Below are positions 11,785 to 21,707 of a stretch of 64,000 nucleotides of DNA, one piece after another. The notes below the pieces were generated by a model, which was not told the DNA's origin, ran no database searches, and was given only the letters and a program-made list of their open reading frames with translations. The stretch covers positions 114,732 to 178,731 of the forward strand of contig CAJNBP010000003.1 in NCBI GenBank assembly GCA_905221035.1. Direction: 5' to 3'. The DNA is from a bacterium. Its GTDB lineage: Bacteria > Bacillota > Bacilli > Lactobacillales > Streptococcaceae. How positions within the stretch are numbered: position 1 is the first letter of the stretch; every line of letters starts with the position of its first letter. Made by a program: the position numbers and the translations under genes.

Positions 11785-12312
11785 TCAATTTTCGGAAAAA
11801 TTTTCAGCAAGTTCATTTAGCTGATCAAATGTTAATCTCTTTATAAAATAGTCCTCTTGATTTTTCATCTTTTGGTAAAAATAAGCTAGTTTCGTTTCAT
11901 TTTCCTCATCATAAAAAAGATAGGAGCTGTTCGTGTTTTCCAGTAAAAACTGCTGGTAATCTCTTAACTGCCCCTTGTGTTCATAGCGAGGATAGGCATA
12001 TTTGACAAAGTCTACCTGCTTAAAGTGGCTCAGTTTCATCTGATTGCTTTCATTCCAATTTTCCCCATGGGTTTCAAAAGCAAAAATGGTGGCCAACCGG
12101 AAACCGTATTCAGCCTTCATCTCCTGAGCAACCTCTAGAACCCAATATTCAAAGCCCAAAGCCCCTGTAAATACAAGCCAAGTCACCCCATCTTCTGCCA
12201 TAGCTTCTAAATCCCTACGTATCGCTTTTTTAATCAATTTAAGACGAGGATCCTTGTCCGAAAACAAACCCAAATCAAAAGCAGAATAGCCCAAAACCAA
12301 AGCTGTAGTCAT
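11785..12312 (-). CDS. ypsA: YpsA-family protein (DUF1273)
   Basis: About 175 residues from [17 protein letters not shown]; the frame is open 28 codons further upstream, but that would run through the recU promoter and the AAAGGG ribosome-binding site fits the later start. It is a Rossmann-like SLOG/DprA-related fold (YSAFDLGLF ... [19 protein letters not shown] ... [15 protein letters not shown]). B. subtilis YpsA affects cell division; the ligand is not known to me. It is divergent from recU and upstream of gpsB, a conserved neighbourhood. The function assignment is by family only. Confidence 0.85.
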   Translation of the reverse strand: MTTALVLGYSAFDLGLFSDKDPRLKLIKKAIRRDLEAMAEDGVTWLVFTGALGFEYWVLEVAQEMKAEYGFRLATIFAFETHGENWNESNQMKLSHFKQVDFVKYAYPRYEHKGQLRDYQQFLLENTNSSYLFYDEENETKLAYFYQKMKNQEDYFIKRLTFDQLNELAENFSEN

Positions 12313-12337
12313 TTTTAACCCTTTCTGTGCAAATTTA

Positions 12338-12346
12338 TGATATAAT
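12338..12346 (+). promoter_or_regulatory. Extended -10 promoter of recU-pbp1A
   Basis: TGATATAAT is a perfect extended -10 located 32 bases before the recU start. No good -35 is visible 17 bases upstream, as is common for extended -10 promoters in streptococci. Confidence 0.6.
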
Positions 12347-12378
12347 AGAGTGATGTTATTGTACCAATAAGGAGAATT

Positions 12379-12975
12379 ATGGTCAACTATCCTCATAAAA
12401 TTTCATCACAAAAAAGACAAATATCTCTTTCTCAACCTAAAAATTTCGCAAATCGAGGAATGTCTTTTGAAAAGATGATCAATGCTACTAACGACTACTA
12501 TTTGTCTCAGGGCTTGGCTGTTATACACAAGAAACCAACTCCTATTCAAATCGTACGAGTGGACTATCCACAACGAAGTCGTGCCAAGATTGTTGAAGCC
12601 TATTTTCGACAAGCTTCAACGACAGACTATTCTGGCGTTTATAAGGGATATTACATCGACTTTGAAGCCAAGGAAACAAAACAAAAACGTGCGATTCCGA
12701 TGAGAAATTTCCATCCACATCAGATTCAGCATATGGAACAAGTCCTTGCCCAACAAGGAATCTGCTTTGTCCTTCTTCACTTTTCTTCTCTGCAAGAAAC
12801 CTACTTATTGCCGGCATTCGATTTGATTCGCTTCTATCATCAAGATAAGGGACAAAAATCAATGCCACTTGGATATATTCGAGAATATGGATATGAAATC
12901 AAGGCTGGCGCCTTCCCTCAAATTCCCTATCTCAATGTTATCAAAGAACATTTATTAGGTGGTAAAACAAGATGA
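12379..12975 (+). CDS. recU: Holliday junction resolvase RecU
   Basis: 198 residues. RecU cuts four-way DNA junctions in recombination and chromosome segregation. Family features seen: [18 protein letters not shown] near the N-terminus, the nuclease core [20 protein letters not shown] (Asp/Glu-X-Lys metal site) and [12 protein letters not shown]. An AAGGAGA ribosome-binding site stands nine bases before the ATG. It overlaps pbp1A by four bases (ATGA), the conserved recU-pbp1A operon of Firmicutes. Confidence 0.96.
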   Translation: MVNYPHKISSQKRQISLSQPKNFANRGMSFEKMINATNDYYLSQGLAVIHKKPTPIQIVRVDYPQRSRAKIVEAYFRQASTTDYSGVYKGYYIDFEAKETKQKRAIPMRNFHPHQIQHMEQVLAQQGICFVLLHFSSLQETYLLPAFDLIRFYHQDKGQKSMPLGYIREYGYEIKAGAFPQIPYLNVIKEHLLGGKTR

Positions 12976-15128
12976 ACAAACAAACTATCCTGCGAATAGC
13001 TAAGTATGTGAGTATCTGCTTCTTAACTTTATTTATCACAGCAGTTATGCTGGGAGGAGGCATATTTCTCTATTACGTCAGCAAAGCCCCAGCCCTATCT
13101 GAGAGCAAATTAGTCGCAACCACGTCTAGTAAGATTTTCGATAGTAAAAACGAACTGATTGCCGATCTGGGCTCTGAACGCCGAGTAAACGCTCAGGCCA
13201 ACGAAATTCCTACTGATTTGGTCAAGGCTATCGTATCGATCGAAGACCATCGTTTTTTCGATCATCGCGGTGTCGATACCATCCGAATTATAGGAGCTTT
13301 TTTACGTAACTTACAAAACAACTCCCTCCAGGGAGGATCAACCCTTACCCAACAATTAATTAAGTTGACCTATTTCTCAACTTCCACTTCTGATCAGACC
13401 ATTTCACGTAAAGCCCAGGAAGCTTGGTTGGCTGTTCAATTAGAGCAAAAAACCACAAAACAAGAAATTCTGACCTACTACGTGAATAAAGTTTACATGT
13501 CTAACGGAAACTATGGAATGCAGACGGCTGCCCAAAACTATTACGGCAAAGATTTGAGAGAACTATCACTACCTCAACTTGCCCTACTAGCAGGAATGCC
13601 ACAGGCTCCGAATCAATACGATCCCTATTCTCATCCAGAAGCTGCCCTTGACCGTCGTAACTTGGTACTTTCAGAGATGAAAGGTCAAGGCTACATTTCT
13701 GCCGAACAGTATGAGAAGGCTATTAATACCCCTATTACTGATGGACTCCAAAGTTTGAAATCAGTCAATAGCTATCCAGCATATATGGACAATTATCTCA
13801 AAGAGGTTATCGACCAAGTAGAACAAGAAACTGGCTATAACCTTCTAACTACTGGGATGGATGTTTACACAAATGTAGACCAAGAAGCTCAAAAACATCT
13901 GTGGGATATCTACAACTCCGATCAATACGTCTCTTACCCTGACGATGATTTGCAAGTCGCATCCACGGTCGTAGATGTTTCAAATGGTAAAGTCATTGCC
14001 CAACTTGGAGCTCGTCACCAAGCAAGTAACGTTTCATTTGGTACCAACCAAGCTGTGGAAACCAATCGTGACTGGGGTTCAACAATGAAACCAATCACCG
14101 ATTATGCACCTGCCATAGAATACGGTGTTTATGATTCCACTGCAACTATGGTTAATGATATTCCTTATAACTATCCAGGAACAAGCACACCTGTCTACAA
14201 CTGGGATCGAGCATATTTCGGTAATATTACTCTGCAATATGCCCTTCAACAATCTCGTAACGTACCTGCCGTTGAGACACTAAACAAGGTTGGTTTAGAT
14301 AAAGCCAAAAGTTTCCTAAACGGTTTGGGAATCGACTATCCAAGTATTCACTACTCAAATGCTATTTCAAGTAATACTACCGAATCTAGCAAACAGTACG
14401 GGGCAAGTAGTGAAAAAATGGCCACTGCCTATGCCGCATTCGCGAACGGCGGTATTTACCACAAACCAATGTATATCAATAAGGTTGTCTTTAGCGATGG
14501 TAGCGAGAAAGAATTTTCTGACCCTGGCACAAGAGCCATGAAAGAAACGACTGCTTACATGATGACAGAGATGATGAAAACAGTCTTGACTTACGGAACT
14601 GGTCGCGGTGCCTACCTACCTTGGCTTCCTCAAGCTGGTAAAACAGGTACCTCGAACTATACAGATGAAGAAATCGAAAACCATATCAAGACGACTCAGT
14701 TTGTAGCACCTGATGAAATGTTTGTAGGTTATACACGTAAATATTCAATGGCTGTATGGACAGGCTACACCAATCGTCTCACACCAATTGTAGGGGATGG
14801 TCTCACAGTTGCTGCCAAAGTCTATCGTGCTATGATGACTTCCCTCTCTCAAAATGACCATCCTGGAGATTGGACAATGCCTGAGGGAGTATACAGAAGT
14901 GGTGAGTTCGTCTTTTTGAACGGTGCCAAGAATGCTTGGACTACACCTTCTACCCAACAAACACAGTCAGTAGAGAATCCCTCTACAACAGCTGAAAGTT
15001 CAACTACACAGGCAAACACCACAGTAGGACAACAACCCAACAGTGCTCCAGTAACTGATCCAAATCAAGGACAGCCTGTACAACAAGCACCACAAACTCC
15101 TCAATTTCAACAACAACCACAACAGTAA
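12972..15128 (+). CDS. pbp1A: Class A penicillin-binding protein 1A
   Basis: 718 residues: a short cytoplasmic tail, one membrane anchor (about 13-35), a GT51 transglycosylase domain ([12 protein letters not shown] with catalytic Glu; [13 protein letters not shown]), then a transpeptidase domain. The latter has active-site Ser in GSTMKPI, the second motif SRN ([10 protein letters not shown]) and KTG ([10 protein letters not shown]). The C-terminal 70 residues are a low-complexity Ser/Thr/Gln/Pro tail. The active site reads STMK, not the STSMK/SAMK changes seen in resistant mosaic alleles, so the catalytic motifs look penicillin-susceptible, although TTQF occurs in a region that varies in resistant strains. 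It lies next to the cps locus as in pneumococcus. Confidence 0.97.
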   Translation: MNKQTILRIAKYVSICFLTLFITAVMLGGGIFLYYVSKAPALSESKLVATTSSKIFDSKNELIADLGSERRVNAQANEIPTDLVKAIVSIEDHRFFDHRGVDTIRIIGAFLRNLQNNSLQGGSTLTQQLIKLTYFSTSTSDQTISRKAQEAWLAVQLEQKTTKQEILTYYVNKVYMSNGNYGMQTAAQNYYGKDLRELSLPQLALLAGMPQAPNQYDPYSHPEAALDRRNLVLSEMKGQGYISAEQYEKAINTPITDGLQSLKSVNSYPAYMDNYLKEVIDQVEQETGYNLLTTGMDVYTNVDQEAQKHLWDIYNSDQYVSYPDDDLQVASTVVDVSNGKVIAQLGARHQASNVSFGTNQAVETNRDWGSTMKPITDYAPAIEYGVYDSTATMVNDIPYNYPGTSTPVYNWDRAYFGNITLQYALQQSRNVPAVETLNKVGLDKAKSFLNGLGIDYPSIHYSNAISSNTTESSKQYGASSEKMATAYAAFANGGIYHKPMYINKVVFSDGSEKEFSDPGTRAMKETTAYMMTEMMKTVLTYGTGRGAYLPWLPQAGKTGTSNYTDEEIENHIKTTQFVAPDEMFVGYTRKYSMAVWTGYTNRLTPIVGDGLTVAAKVYRAMMTSLSQNDHPGDWTMPEGVYRSGEFVFLNGAKNAWTTPSTQQTQSVENPSTTAESSTTQANTTVGQQPNSAPVTDPNQGQPVQQAPQTPQFQQQPQQ

Positions 15129-15168
15129 AAAAAATCCTGAGAGTTAGAAATTCTCAGGATTTTTTACT
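15126..15168 (+). terminator. Terminator of recU-pbp1A
   Basis: The perfect stem AAAAAATCCTGAGA / TCTCAGGATTTTTT sits directly after the pbp1A stop codon and ends in a T6 run. It is symmetrical and could also work on the opposite strand. Confidence 0.93.
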
Positions 15169-15179
15169 ACAAGATAGCT

Positions 15180-15328
15180 AATACTCAATGAAAACCAAAG
15201 AACCAACTAAGAAGCTAGCCGCAGGTTACTCAAAACAGTGTTTTGAGGTTACAGATGGACGCTGACGTGGTTTGAAGAGATTTTAGAAAAGTATAACGTG
15301 ATTTGAATAGATTTTCGAAGAATATAAA
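15180..15328. repeat. BOX element (boxC plus degenerate boxA ends)
   Basis: It starts ATACTCAATGAAAACC, contains the boxC core CTCAAAACAGTGTTTTGAG and ends with GCTGACGTGGTTTGAAGAG plus a second, degenerate copy of the boxA end (GATTTTCGAAGAATATA). There is no boxB. BOX elements are scattered through pneumococcal and S. mitis intergenic DNA. This one lies between pbp1A and aliA. Confidence 0.9.
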
Positions 15329-15357
15329 GGAGTCGGCTACAAACCAACTCCCTTATC
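15325..15357 (-). terminator. Probable terminator of aliA
   Basis: The inverted repeat AAGGGAGTTGG / CCGACTCCTT with a 7-base loop lies just downstream of the aliA stop on the minus strand. The T tract is weak (TTTATATT), so efficiency is uncertain. Confidence 0.6.
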
Positions 15358-15358
15358 T

Positions 15359-17338
15359 TTATTTGACATGTTTTGCAAGGTCTTCTTGCGCTTTTTTATT
15401 GGATTCTTCTTTTTCTTTCATCCATTTATCTTGAGCTTTTTGATATTCATCTGCAGTAACTGCCTTGTCTTGAAGTTCCAAGTATTTGTATCGGAGCGGT
15501 TCGCTTGTCCCCTTGTTTCCTGCCAGTGCAAACGGTATCGTAAATGGTACCATCTTAGACAAGATTGGACGCCCTGTACGAGATGTCGTTGGAATGACTA
15601 GGGCACTATCTGTCAACCAAGCTTGAGCTTCGGCATACTTGTTATAACGTTTTGTAACGTCTGTAGTTTCTTCCCCTGCTTCATTGACCATTTTATCATA
15701 ATCATTGAGCCCAACTTTCTTAGCCGCTTCATTGTCTTTTCCTGAATCAAATCCTAGGTAAGTTCTCGTATTTTCCCCCACAGAAGGCTTGATGATATCA
15801 AGATAAGTTGATGGATCTGAGAAGTCTGGTCCCCATCCAACGTTATCAGAAAGATCCCAATCCTCACCAGCAGCAGTCTGTGCAAATAAAGTTACATTAA
15901 GCACTTCATCTTTTTGCAATTGTTGGATATCAATAATGACATTATCAGTTCCTAAAGTCGCTTCCAAGGATTGTTTCATAGATTGGACGCGCTGAACTTT
16001 TGTAGTTGCTGTTTGGTCAACAGGCATATCTAGGTGAATTGGGAATTGTACTCCCTCAGCTTGTAGGGCTGATTTGGCTTTAGCAAATTCTGACTTGGCT
16101 TTTTCTGGATTGTAAAGACCATCTTGTGCATCAGCAAGATTAATATCCTTCCATTCATCCCCATAAGTCACCAATTTTTCTTTGACCATATCGCCAAAAT
16201 TCTTACCATCTGCTTGGACAAATGTTGGTGGAACAAAGATATTACGCAAGATTTTGCTTGCTCCAGTTTGTCCATTCAGTTGAGAGGCATAGGCTGTACG
16301 GTCAAATCCAAAGGCAATAGCCTGACGGAAATCTTTGTTTAAGAGGGCCTTTTTAGTAGATGTCTTTTGTTCTTCGCTAGTCTTAGAAGTGTATTTATAG
16401 GACTGACGGTCGATGTTTGTCCCCACTACATAAGTTGTAGAGTCCTGTTGAGTATAGACAATATTGTCTTTCATACTCTTCTCAAGCTCTGCGAAACTTG
16501 CACTCGTTGGATAGAGACGAGCTGCTGAAAGGCTACCATCTTTAAAGTTTTCTGCAGGTTTACTAGTATCTTGACCATCCCAGAATGACAATTTAACTTT
16601 GTCAATATGGACATTGTCCTTATCCCAGTAGTTAGGATTTTTCGCAAATTCAACAGCAGATTTGGTTACAATAGATTTCAACAAATAAGGACCATTGTAC
16701 AAGATACTACTTGGATCTGTTGCTTTGGCAAAATCATCCCCTTTTGAATTCAAAAACTCTTCATTAACTGGTGCTAAGACACCCATTGTTGTTTTAGAAT
16801 TCCAAAAACTTTCAGGTTTGTTCAACGTGTATTGAACTGTTTGATCGTCAAGGGCTTTAATCCCAACTTGAGAGAAATCTTTATTTTCCCCTTTAGCGTA
16901 TGCGTCCAAACCTTTAATTGAATCTTGCACCAAGTAAAGGGCTTCTGATTTCTTATCTGTTGCATATTTAAGACCTGTCACAAAGTCCTGAGCCTTAACA
17001 GGAGCATACTCTTCTCCCTCAGATGTGTACCACTTAGCATCCTGACGAATCTTATAAGTGTAAGTCAAGCCATCCTTAGAAACCGACCAGTCTTCTGCCA
17101 TTGAGGGAATAAGGTTCCCGTATTTATCATTTTCAAGCAATCCATCAATCACATTACTAGTAATGTCAGCAGTTGCTGCCTTACCAGTTGTTAAGTAGTT
17201 GAGATTATCTGGGTGGGTCTCGTAGGTAAATGCAAAGGTCTGCTCACCTTTAGCGCCTGAGCCCCCAGAACAAGCAGCTAAGACACCCGCTGCTAATAAA
17301 GTCACTCCCGCAAGAGCCAATACTTTTCTTGTTTTCAT
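15359..17338 (-). CDS. aliA: Oligopeptide-binding lipoprotein AliA
   Basis: 659 residues from MKTRKVLALAGV. Longer frames opening at 17392 and 17365 are excluded because the promoter at 17364-17392 overlaps them; an AAGGAGAAG site precedes 17338. The signal peptide ends in a lipobox (AGVLAACSGG), so the mature protein is anchored through Cys. The rest is an SBP family 5 peptide-binding fold, near full length to pneumococcal AliA by remembered similarity. It delivers peptides to the Ami ABC permease, which is encoded elsewhere. This gene marks the right-hand boundary of the capsule locus. Confidence 0.95.
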   Translation of the reverse strand: MKTRKVLALAGVTLLAAGVLAACSGGSGAKGEQTFAFTYETHPDNLNYLTTGKAATADITSNVIDGLLENDKYGNLIPSMAEDWSVSKDGLTYTYKIRQDAKWYTSEGEEYAPVKAQDFVTGLKYATDKKSEALYLVQDSIKGLDAYAKGENKDFSQVGIKALDDQTVQYTLNKPESFWNSKTTMGVLAPVNEEFLNSKGDDFAKATDPSSILYNGPYLLKSIVTKSAVEFAKNPNYWDKDNVHIDKVKLSFWDGQDTSKPAENFKDGSLSAARLYPTSASFAELEKSMKDNIVYTQQDSTTYVVGTNIDRQSYKYTSKTSEEQKTSTKKALLNKDFRQAIAFGFDRTAYASQLNGQTGASKILRNIFVPPTFVQADGKNFGDMVKEKLVTYGDEWKDINLADAQDGLYNPEKAKSEFAKAKSALQAEGVQFPIHLDMPVDQTATTKVQRVQSMKQSLEATLGTDNVIIDIQQLQKDEVLNVTLFAQTAAGEDWDLSDNVGWGPDFSDPSTYLDIIKPSVGENTRTYLGFDSGKDNEAAKKVGLNDYDKMVNEAGEETTDVTKRYNKYAEAQAWLTDSALVIPTTSRTGRPILSKMVPFTIPFALAGNKGTSEPLRYKYLELQDKAVTADEYQKAQDKWMKEKEESNKKAQEDLAKHVK

Positions 17339-17363
17339 AGTCTTCTCCTTCGTTTTTTTATTC

Positions 17364-17392
17364 ATTATAGACTCTTTTTCAAGTCCTGTCAA
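17364..17392 (-). promoter_or_regulatory. Consensus sigma-70 promoter of aliA
   Basis: TTGACA (17387-17392) - exactly 17 bases - TATAAT (17364-17369) on the minus strand. Both hexamers are perfect. It shows that aliA is transcribed independently of the cps operon and fixes the aliA start downstream of it. Confidence 0.92.
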
Positions 17393-17525
17393 TACAATTT
17401 TCAGAATTTTTGAAAATTATTTTTTAAACAATAAGGTTGTGAAAATATGAATAATATCAAAAACCTCAACTACATTAGGTAGTCAAGGAATGATTAATCA
17501 TATTTCTGTAAGCAGTTTGAGTTGT

Positions 17526-18629
17526 TTAATCTAACTCATTTCTTACACACTGCAAAGCTGCTCCGATTACCTGGTGCATATCGTAATAGCGATAGTGTCC
17601 TAAACGACCACCAAAGATAACATTGCCTTGCTCATCAGCCAATTTTTTATATGATTTATATAAATGATTATTACGATCATTATTAACTGGATAATAAGGC
17701 TCATCACCTTTTTCCCATGTTTTAGAATATTCTTTAGTAATGATAGTCTTTGCTTGATTTCCAAACTCAAAATGTTTGTGTTCAATAATGCGAGTATATG
17801 GGGTATCTGCATCTGTATAGTTGACAACTGCATTTCCTTGGTAATTCTCCATATCCAAGGTCTCGTTTTCAAAACGAAGACTACGGTACTCTAGTTCTCC
17901 CAACTCATAGTCGAAGAATTCATCAATCATACCCGTAAAGACAAGCTTAGAAAAATCTTTCAGATATTGATCTTTATTCGCGAAGAAATCAACATTGGTT
18001 TCTACATCAATATTTTCATGATCCAACATTTTTTCAACTATTTGAGTGTAGCCACCAATTGGAATACCTTGATAGGTGTCATTAAAATAGTTGTTATCGT
18101 AGGTCAAGCGTACTGGCAAACGGCGAATGATGAAGGCTGGAAGTTCCGTAGTTGGCTTGCCCCACTGTTTCTCTGTATAATCTTTGATTAATTTTTCGTA
18201 GATGTCTGTACCTACAAGAGAAATCGCCTGTTCTTCCAAATTTTCAGGAGTTTTGCCATTTAAAACAGCACGTTGCTCATCAATCTTAGCCTGTGCTTCT
18301 GCTGGCGTTACAACTCCCCAAAGTTTATTGAAGGTATTCATATTAAAAGGGAGGTTATAAATCTCACCCTTATAATTTGCGACAGGAGAATTTGTATAAC
18401 GGTTAAACTCTGCAAACTGATTGACGTAATCCCAAATCTCCTTATCAGAAGTATGGAAAATATGAGCACCATACTGATGAACTTGAATTCCTTCCTCTTC
18501 ACGAGTATAGATATTACCCGCGATATGATTTCGTTTTTCAATGACTTTTACTTTTTTTCCTTTTAAAGCTGCTTCATGGGCAAATACTGCACCAAAAAGG
18601 CCAGCACCAACAACAAGATAATCGTACAT
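17526..18629 (-). CDS. glf: UDP-galactopyranose mutase
   Basis: 367 residues, full length. It is a flavoenzyme converting UDP-Galp to UDP-Galf, the donor for galactofuranose in capsule. It has the FAD loop MYDYLVVGAGLFGAVFAHEA at the N-terminus, the substrate region QYGAHIFHTSDKEIWDYVNQ, and GGRLGHYRYYDMHQVIGAAL near the C-terminus. An AAAGGAG site lies seven bases before the ATG. It is the last capsule gene, 645 bases after fnlC, and a hairpin terminator lies in that gap, so it may have its own promoter. Its presence predicts a Galf residue in the polysaccharide. Confidence 0.96.
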   Translation of the reverse strand: MYDYLVVGAGLFGAVFAHEAALKGKKVKVIEKRNHIAGNIYTREEEGIQVHQYGAHIFHTSDKEIWDYVNQFAEFNRYTNSPVANYKGEIYNLPFNMNTFNKLWGVVTPAEAQAKIDEQRAVLNGKTPENLEEQAISLVGTDIYEKLIKDYTEKQWGKPTTELPAFIIRRLPVRLTYDNNYFNDTYQGIPIGGYTQIVEKMLDHENIDVETNVDFFANKDQYLKDFSKLVFTGMIDEFFDYELGELEYRSLRFENETLDMENYQGNAVVNYTDADTPYTRIIEHKHFEFGNQAKTIITKEYSKTWEKGDEPYYPVNNDRNNHLYKSYKKLADEQGNVIFGGRLGHYRYYDMHQVIGAALQCVRNELD

Positions 18630-18720
18630 ATTAAGCTCCTTTGGAGTTCATTATCTGCCTCTTTTATTAGACTAGAAAATCATTCTATCTTAATTAGTAA
18701 ACTCTTCTTTATCTATAAAA

Positions 18721-18767
18721 ATTCACTTATTTCATATTACATTTAGTATAAAATGAAATAAGTGAAT
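18721..18767 (-). terminator. Perfect hairpin between the small ORF and glf
   Basis: Perfect 15-bp arms ATTCACTTATTTCAT / ATGAAATAAGTGAAT surround a 17-base loop. On the minus strand it is followed by T5 (AATTTTTATAG), so it can terminate transcription coming from fnlC and the small gene. It could alternatively be a small repeat element. Confidence 0.65.
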
Positions 18768-18905
18768 TCTACTTTGTTTGCATACAATTAAAAATCAATT
18801 TCTAAGGATGTTTCAAATAACTGTGTAAGAGGCATAATTTCACCATATCGTAAAAAAAATGACAATGAGATACTTATTGATTTCAATTAATTAACAGAAT
18901 ACGAA

Positions 18906-19094
18906 CTAGACAAGTGAGTGCGTCTCCTTAACAAACACTTCCAAGCGTTTACTTTCCTCATCCAGTCGTCGTGATCTACGACTTACATCATCAGATAAGT
19001 CATACTCACCATTTAAAATAGATAAAATATGTTGTTTTTCTTCATCAGTATTCTCTTCAATAAGTACATATTTAAAAAATACTGCCATCATTAT
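18906..19094 (-). CDS. Small unknown protein inside the cps locus
   Basis: 62 residues (MMAVFFKYVLIEENTDEEKQ...). I do not recognise it. Signs that it is real: a GAGGTG ribosome-binding site before the ATG, a candidate promoter 30-60 bases upstream and a hairpin terminator downstream. The sequence is charged and helical (LDEESKRLEVFVKE), with a short hydrophobic N-terminus; there is no signal peptide. It sits between fnlC and glf. It could be a free small gene, an antitoxin-like remnant or a fragment of a lost gene. Confidence 0.45.
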   Translation of the reverse strand: MMMAVFFKYVLIEENTDEEKQHILSILNGEYDLSDDVSRRSRRLDEESKRLEVFVKETHSLV

Positions 19095-19128
19095 CACCTC
19101 ACTGCAATTGTTAAAGTGTTGTTACTTT

Positions 19129-19157
19129 ATTCTATCAAACGTAAGGCGCAAAAACAA
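19129..19157 (-). promoter_or_regulatory. Candidate promoter of the small ORF
   Basis: TTGTTT - 17 bases - TAGAAT on the minus strand, with TG one base before the -10 (TGATAGAAT, extended -10). It lies about 35 bases upstream of the small ORF start. Confidence 0.5.
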
Positions 19158-19274
19158 GCCATAATCCGATAGAATGGCGATCCCCTCTACTATCAAAAAA
19201 GCCATTTCTATCAAATTCATTCAATTTTATTCCTGTTCTATTAAGAATTGATTATTTTATTAAAAATATACAAT

Positions 19275-20459
19275 TCAGTTTTTCCGCCAAACTATTTTAT
19301 CCACTATCCCTGTATAGCTCTGTATTATCTTAACAACTTTAGTAGAGACATTTTCCTCGACATAATCTGGAACCGGTAATCCAAAATCCTCATCTTCTGC
19401 CAAGCTAACAGCAGTTTCAACTGCTTGAAGAAGAGAATTTTCATCAATACCTGCCAAAATAAATCCTGCCTTATCTAGGGACTCAGGACGTTCTGTACTT
19501 GTACGAATACATACCGCAGGAAAAGGATAACCTTGACTAGTAAAGAAACTACTTTCTTCTGGTAAAGTTCCCGAATCAGATACTACAACAAACGCATTCA
19601 TCTGTAAACAATTATAATCATGGAATCCTAATGGCTCATGCTGAATCACACGTTTATCTAATTCAAAACTGCTCTCTTTTAATCTTTTCTTAGATCGAGG
19701 ATGGCAAGAATACAAGATTGGCATATTATACTTTTCAGCTAATTTATTAATTGCTGTGAAGAGAGAGAGAAAATTTTTATCTGTATCAATATTTTCCTCA
19801 CGGTGAGCTGAAAGTAGGATATATCCTCCTTTTTTCAATCCCAAACGTTCATGGATATCTGAAGACTCAATGGCAGATAAATTTTTATGTAACACTTCTG
19901 CCATAGGAGAACCAGTTACGTACGTGCGCTCTTTAGGTAAACCACACTCATGTAAATACTTTCGAGCATGTTCAGAGTATGCTAAGTTAACATCTGAAAT
20001 AATATCAACAATTCGACGATTAGTTTCTTCCGGAAGACACTCATCCTTACAGCGATTGCCAGCCTCCATATGAAAAATTGGAATATGTAAACGCTTGGCA
20101 GCAATAGCTGATAGACAAGAATTTGTATCCCCTAAAATCAATAAAGAATCTGGTTTAATTTGATTCATCAATTTGTATGAAGTATTAATAATATTCCCTA
20201 CAGTAGCACCAAGATCATCTCCAACAGCATCCATGTATACATCTGGAGTGTCTAAACCTAAATCATCGAAGAAAATACCATTTAAATTATAATCATAGTT
20301 TTGTCCAGTATGTGCCAAAACAACATCAAAATACTTTCGACATTTAGTAATAACACTACTTAGACGTATAATCTCTGGACGTGTTCCCACAATAATCAAT
20401 AACTTAAGTTTGCCATTATCTTTAAAACGAATATCACTATAATCTGTCTTAATTTTCAT
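19275..20459 (-). CDS. fnlC: UDP-FucNAc pathway C2-epimerase FnlC
   Basis: 394 residues, UDP-N-acetylglucosamine 2-epimerase (WecB-like) family. It carries out the last step, C2 epimerisation giving UDP-L-FucNAc. Family motifs: LLIIVGTRPEIIRLSSV at the N-terminus, LAHTGQNYDYNLNGIFFDDL, HMEAGNRCKDECLPEETNRR, LLSAHREENID and SDSGTLPEESSFF. The start codon follows the fnlB stop without a gap. Being placed with fnlA and fnlB distinguishes it from plain mnaA/WecB. Confidence 0.93.
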   Translation of the reverse strand: MKIKTDYSDIRFKDNGKLKLLIIVGTRPEIIRLSSVITKCRKYFDVVLAHTGQNYDYNLNGIFFDDLGLDTPDVYMDAVGDDLGATVGNIINTSYKLMNQIKPDSLLILGDTNSCLSAIAAKRLHIPIFHMEAGNRCKDECLPEETNRRIVDIISDVNLAYSEHARKYLHECGLPKERTYVTGSPMAEVLHKNLSAIESSDIHERLGLKKGGYILLSAHREENIDTDKNFLSLFTAINKLAEKYNMPILYSCHPRSKKRLKESSFELDKRVIQHEPLGFHDYNCLQMNAFVVVSDSGTLPEESSFFTSQGYPFPAVCIRTSTERPESLDKAGFILAGIDENSLLQAVETAVSLAEDEDFGLPVPDYVEENVSTKVVKIIQSYTGIVDKIVWRKN

Positions 20460-21689
20460 TTATTTCTCCACTTGTTCAAAAAAAGTATCTGGATGGCTAG
20501 GATCAAATGACTCATTAGCCCACATTACAGTAACTAGATTTTCTGTATCGGAAAGATTAATAATATTATGTGCATAGCCCGGTATCATATGTATTGCCTC
20601 AATCTTATCACCCGACACTTCAAAGTTCAGAATAGGATATTCTTGTCCGTTTTCATCCAGCCCTATCCTACGCTCTTGTATTAAAGCACGACCAGAAACA
20701 ACCATGAAAAATTCCCACTTAGAATGATGCCAATGTTGCCCTTTGGTAATGCCAGGTTTAGAAATATTGACAGAAAATTGACCTGCATTTTCTGTTTTTA
20801 ATAGTTCTGTAAAACTACCTCGTTCATCTATATTCATTTTTAGAGGAAACTTAAACTTATCTACTGGTAAATAAGATAGGTAGGTAGAATACAATTTCTT
20901 TTCAAACGATGCTTGAGGAATTTCAGGCATAACTAAACTATCAGGCTGTTTTTTAAATGTTTCTAATAGAGAGACAATCTCTCCTAAGGTTGCACGATGA
21001 GTCGTTGGTACATAGCAGTAGTTTCCTGATGGGCTAGGTAAGATTTGTAATCCATCTAGATTACAACGATGAGGATTCCCTTCCAATGCAGTTAGACACT
21101 CTTGTATCAAATCATCAATATATAGCAACTCCAATTCTACACTTGGATCATTTACTTGAATAGGCAAATCGTGAGCTAGATTATGACAGAAAGTTGCTAC
21201 AGCAGAATTATAGTTAGGACGACACCACTTCCCATAAAGATTTGGGAAACGGTAAACTAAGACAGGTGCTCCCGTTTTCTTTCCATATTCGAAGAAGAGT
21301 TCTTCCCCTGCTAGCTTAGATTGTCCATATACAGAGTTCGAAAATCGACCTTCTAAACTAGCTTGAGTAGAACTCGAGAGTAAAACAGGACAAGTATTTT
21401 CATACTTTTCTAAAATCTCTAATAATCTACTTGAAAAACCGTAATTTCCCTCCATAAATTCATCAGGATTCTGTGGACGATTGACACCAGCTAAATGGAA
21501 TACAAAATCGGCCTTCTTACAATATTCTTCTAATAAAATCGGATCTGTCTCACGATCATACTGAAAAATCTCTCCAATCTCTAAATTAGGACGAGTTCTA
21601 TCTCGTCCATCTTTCAAAGCTTCCAGAGTACAGATAAGATTTTTTCCTACAAATCCCTTAGAACCAGTCACTAAAATATTTAATGGCAT
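20460..21689 (-). CDS. fnlB: UDP-FucNAc pathway epimerase/reductase FnlB
   Basis: 409 residues with two domains. The N-terminal SDR (about 1-280) has the NAD(P) loop VTGSKGFVGKNLICTLEAL, FHLAGVNRPQNPDEF and SVYGQSKLAGEELFFEYGKK (YxxxK). The C-terminal cupin-like domain (about 285-409) has NISKPGITKGQHWHHSKWEF and HMIPGYAHNIINLS. The fusion is diagnostic for FnlB/WbjC, which reduces and epimerises the 4-keto intermediate made by FnlA. A GGAGGG ribosome-binding site precedes the ATG. It lies between ugd and fnlC in one operon. Confidence 0.94.
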   Translation of the reverse strand: MPLNILVTGSKGFVGKNLICTLEALKDGRDRTRPNLEIGEIFQYDRETDPILLEEYCKKADFVFHLAGVNRPQNPDEFMEGNYGFSSRLLEILEKYENTCPVLLSSSTQASLEGRFSNSVYGQSKLAGEELFFEYGKKTGAPVLVYRFPNLYGKWCRPNYNSAVATFCHNLAHDLPIQVNDPSVELELLYIDDLIQECLTALEGNPHRCNLDGLQILPSPSGNYCYVPTTHRATLGEIVSLLETFKKQPDSLVMPEIPQASFEKKLYSTYLSYLPVDKFKFPLKMNIDERGSFTELLKTENAGQFSVNISKPGITKGQHWHHSKWEFFMVVSGRALIQERRIGLDENGQEYPILNFEVSGDKIEAIHMIPGYAHNIINLSDTENLVTVMWANESFDPSHPDTFFEQVEK

Positions 21690-21707
21690 ATTTTTCCCTC
21701 CATATAC

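Noticed and set aside
15180..15328. Interpretation of the repeats as RUP elements
   Set aside because: The sequence has the boxA and boxC signatures (GCTGACGTGGTTTGAAGAG, CATTGAGTAT) and not the RUP layout.
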